Assembly: GCA_949357655.1 (NCBI GenBank)
Contig: CASHTG010000016.1
Coordinates: 1 to 64,000 of the forward strand
Length of the DNA stretch: 64,000 nucleotides
From: Parascedosporium putredinis
Taxonomy: Eukaryota; Ascomycota; Sordariomycetes; Microascales; Microascaceae
Reading direction: 5' to 3'
A program made the translations under genes and the position numbers. Below are positions 61,384 to 64,000 of the stretch, piece after piece. The notes under the pieces were generated by a model that was not told where the DNA came from, did no database searches, and saw nothing but the letters and a program-made list of their open reading frames with translations. Position 1 is the stretch's first letter, and each line of letters opens with the position of its first letter.

Positions 61384-63574
61384 CCATCCATCAATGATCC
61401 AGTCAATCTCCAAGATCATAAAATCCACTTCAGTCCACCGATACAATCCTAACGCATGGTGCACAGGAAACCACATGGCACAGCAATTGGCATGATGCTC
61501 ATGATACATGTACTCGTTGGATTGGGCCTGATTGGCCCTGGTATCGTCGGTTGACCTCGTCCTCTTTTCCCCTTGGCATCCGCCCCGCTGGGTTGAGGGC
61601 CACGCTCCTCAGGATGAACAAGGGGAGCCCAGATCTGGCTTCTGCAATTCGGCGCCAGCAGCAAACTTGAGCTCTAATAATACTTTGTCGCAGTTGACTG
61701 GTACTAGCATTGCATTCTTTGCCAAGCGCGGGAAGGGAAGGGGGAGAGAAACCGGATTGAAGGAAGTGTGTCAACAGATCCCGGATTGCATCCTCTGCGT
61801 GGAAATATGTGCGATCGACTTCGCGCGCAAGATTCTTGCTCCAACCTCCAGTTTTTTCTTCTTTTTTTTTTTTTTTAATTTATTTAATTTGTTTATTTAT
61901 TTTTTCAATATTGTATTGGGGTTGGAATGTATTACCGGGAGGATATACCGAGGTATTCCAGGTCAACATTCGGAGTCCAAGCTGCGTGGAGCGGAGGAAG
62001 GCCAACCGCAGCTAACTCAAAGGCAGGTCCCCGGTTCCCCGATCTCTCCCTCAGCCTTCAATGTTCCACCTGCTCTTTGATCGACAGAAGACGCTCAAGT
62101 CAACAATGGGTTCGTTGGTTCTGAGATTGGATCTGCTCGAATTTACGAAGGTGCATGCGTTTTCCTGTTTCCTGTTTCCCGGGGTCCCCTCATGATTTTC
62201 TTCTTGCTTCTTTCTTCCGTCGTTTCGTTTCGTTTCCTCCTTTTCCCCACCTCCTTACGCTCCCGGACATCGCATCTCGGGGGAGGGTTCTCTCGCCTTT
62301 TCTTCTTCCTTTTTCCGCTTCTTTTCTTTATATCAATGAATATTACCTTTCTTCCTCATCTCACATCTGGTTAAAACCTTCCTGGTGCAAGGAAAAGCAT
62401 GGTACATTGTGGGGAACAAGGAGGAAACGGGACCATCATGGTCACTGGTCACTTACGACCGTTTAGGGAGACAAACAAACTGAAGTCATCGGTGGGAGGT
62501 GAGTAGTGCATGGCTGCCTCTGGCTAGAATCGAACATTTCACGGGCTTCAACTTGACGGCTGGGGCATCTCTATCTCTCTCATTTTTTCCGAGGTACGCA
62601 CGTCTTGGTCTGCAATTGACGAAGGGCAAGCGTGGGATCCATTGAGTTGCTGGCGTATTTGCGCTGAGTGTACATGGAGATGTAGATGGTTGGCTCTCAA
62701 AGGGGCGCACACACAAGGAGTACTTGTCGTACCGCCCCAGCCGCGAAGACGTCGCATCGGATTTCTCCGACAGAGGACCGGGAAACCTGGAACAGCCTAC
62801 CACCCACCAGCAACCAATGCATACCAAAATAAATTTCCATCCCGAAATGGCCTTGGGACATTATTATTACTACGCACCTATGGAGCTCTCTCTGGATCCA
62901 TCCATTAGATGCAGCTCGTCCCGTGCTACGTCACCTGCCTTGCGCGATTGACCATCCGCAGCCGCCCCTGATCCCTGGTGGGCGCGCATATGAATCAGTC
63001 CTGTTGACCGTCGACCCGTCCCTCTTTGCACGAGAGGCTCAGTTTAGCGCAGATTCCATGTGTGGGAGCGAACCAAGGAGGAGGGCCACTGTTGCCAATA
63101 ATACATGCTACGAAGTACATGGAATTGTCTCCAGTTCCCGTTTTAAAGGCGCGCGGCGCTCGGCAACACCAGCCTGCATGTATAGAGGATGTAATGTTGA
63201 AAGCTTGTCTGCCCTCCTAGCCCTCAAGGACATCAAGGACAGGTAGGGGACATTGAGCTGCGTTTGAAAGCGTCGGCGAAAGCGGAAGGAAGTGTTAGAA
63301 CAGCACAACCAAGGATATTTATTAATAAAAATAAAAATAAAAAATAAAAAACAAACAAGTTCGGTGGCTGAGTTCGTGGGTGAGTTGTCAAGTCAAGATG
63401 ACCCAACTCTTTCCTTTTCTCACTATTAGCGTGGCCCTCATAGGCTTTTTTCTTGTGGCTCTAGAGGCCTTGGGTATTAGCTCTGAGTCCCTCCAACGCG
63501 AGTTGAGTGAAGAAATCGTCAACCGTGACCATGCCACAAGCTTTCTAGTTTACACCTTGATGCAGTCGCAGTGA

Positions 63575-63708
63575 TCCCCCTTCTCCTTCTCCTTCTCCTC
63601 CTCCTTCTCCTCCTTCTTCTCCTCCTTCTTCCTCTTCTTCCTCTTTTTCCTCTTTTTCCTCTTTTTCCTCTTTTCTTCCTCTTTTTTTCTTTCTTTTTCC
63701 CCCTTCTC
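63575..63708. repeat. 134-bp pure polypyrimidine tract
   Basis: Only C and T on the plus strand: CTT/CTC-type repeats that grade into C-T5 repeats. The complementary strand gives an apparent Arg/Lys-rich open frame that is an artefact of the tract. Confidence 0.95.
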
Positions 63709-64000
63709 ATTTGCAAGAGCGGTGGGCGCCGCTGTTGACACTCACCATGGGGTAAATTGTGGTGTATCTGGTCCGTATGTCCCCGCCAGGATGGGCTTGG
63801 CGTAGAGGGTACGAGGTGGGGGAAGGGTGCCGAAAAGCTAGTCTTGTGGCCTTTTCCTATCCATGGATGACTCTAAAAAAAGGAGACTTCGAGCCTGCGT
63901 GAACAGGAGGCGGCTGGAGGTGTGTTGGCCAAATCTCCGAAAGTGATCGACACCACCTTCAAGTGTGGGCACCCGTCACAGACTCCACGACATACTCAGT

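Larger units (their letters stand above)
59267..64000. other. Gene-free right end, 4.7 kb
   Basis: Only short frames without family features. It contains a 16-bp palindrome (60772-60787), a 10-bp minisatellite (61324-61383), TACCGAGGTA (61946-61955), T-rich sequence at 61854-61910, and a 134-bp polypyrimidine tract. It includes the promoter of the low-complexity gene. Confidence 0.6.

Noticed and set aside
63519..63741. Arg/Lys/Glu-rich minus-strand frames
   Set aside because: Direct translation of the polypyrimidine tract; not a gene.
1..64000. tRNA, rRNA, CRISPR or phage elements
   Set aside because: Scanned for B-box-like GGTTCGA-type words, rRNA cores and regularly spaced repeats; none convincing.

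Overview
This window is nuclear DNA of a filamentous ascomycete (Pezizomycotina, probably Eurotiomycetes). The evidence is short GT-AG introns of about 50-110 bp, single-gene transcription units on both strands, typical fungal housekeeping proteins, and a 6-kb AT-rich block with the TpA-rich, CpA/CpG-poor texture left by repeat-induced point mutation (RIP). No bacterial or viral genes, CRISPR array, rRNA or convincing tRNA was seen.

Layout. 1-6000 is an almost pure A+T block with no open frames and one 24-bp tandem array. It ends in a GC-normal island with two adjacent hairpins near 6060-6099. From 6.7 kb the DNA is gene-bearing. In order: an ENA-type cation P-ATPase (-), prefoldin subunit 5 (-), mitochondrial prolyl-tRNA synthetase (-), MAK21/NOC1 (+), a membrane-anchored hotdog thioesterase (+), APS kinase (+), V-ATPase subunit C (-), an F-box protein (-), ESCRT-I VPS37 (-), nucleoporin NUP84 (-), CMC4 (-), SUMO (+), a three-LIM protein (-), COX19 (-), the dynamin VPS1 (+), a small cysteine-rich GPI-type protein (+), calnexin (+), EAF6 (-), lumazine synthase (+), an S9 peptidase of the DPP-V type (+) and a large low-complexity conserved protein (-). 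The last 4.7 kb is gene-free and repeat-bearing.

The genes are a mosaic of unrelated housekeeping functions: ribosome biogenesis, chaperoning, trafficking, respiratory-complex assembly, sulfate and riboflavin metabolism, nuclear pore and chromatin. They do not form a pathway cluster. Several are divergent pairs sharing a promoter interval: ProRS/MAK21, CMC4/SUMO, COX19/VPS1 and EAF6/RIB4.

The most important practical observation is that nearly every long gene is broken by one or more single-base frameshifts. Most of those examined fall in a homopolymer run that is one base too short for the conserved frame. Because essential genes (MAK21, NUP84, VMA5, RIB4 and others) are all hit, I read this as an indel-type sequencing or assembly artefact rather than pseudogenisation. 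Gene coordinates below are therefore spans over frameshifted exons. I found no convincing new biological system. The best open signals are recurrent intergenic motifs (TACCGAGGTA and TGGATCAATTGATCCA types), several hairpins, and the orphan proteins.
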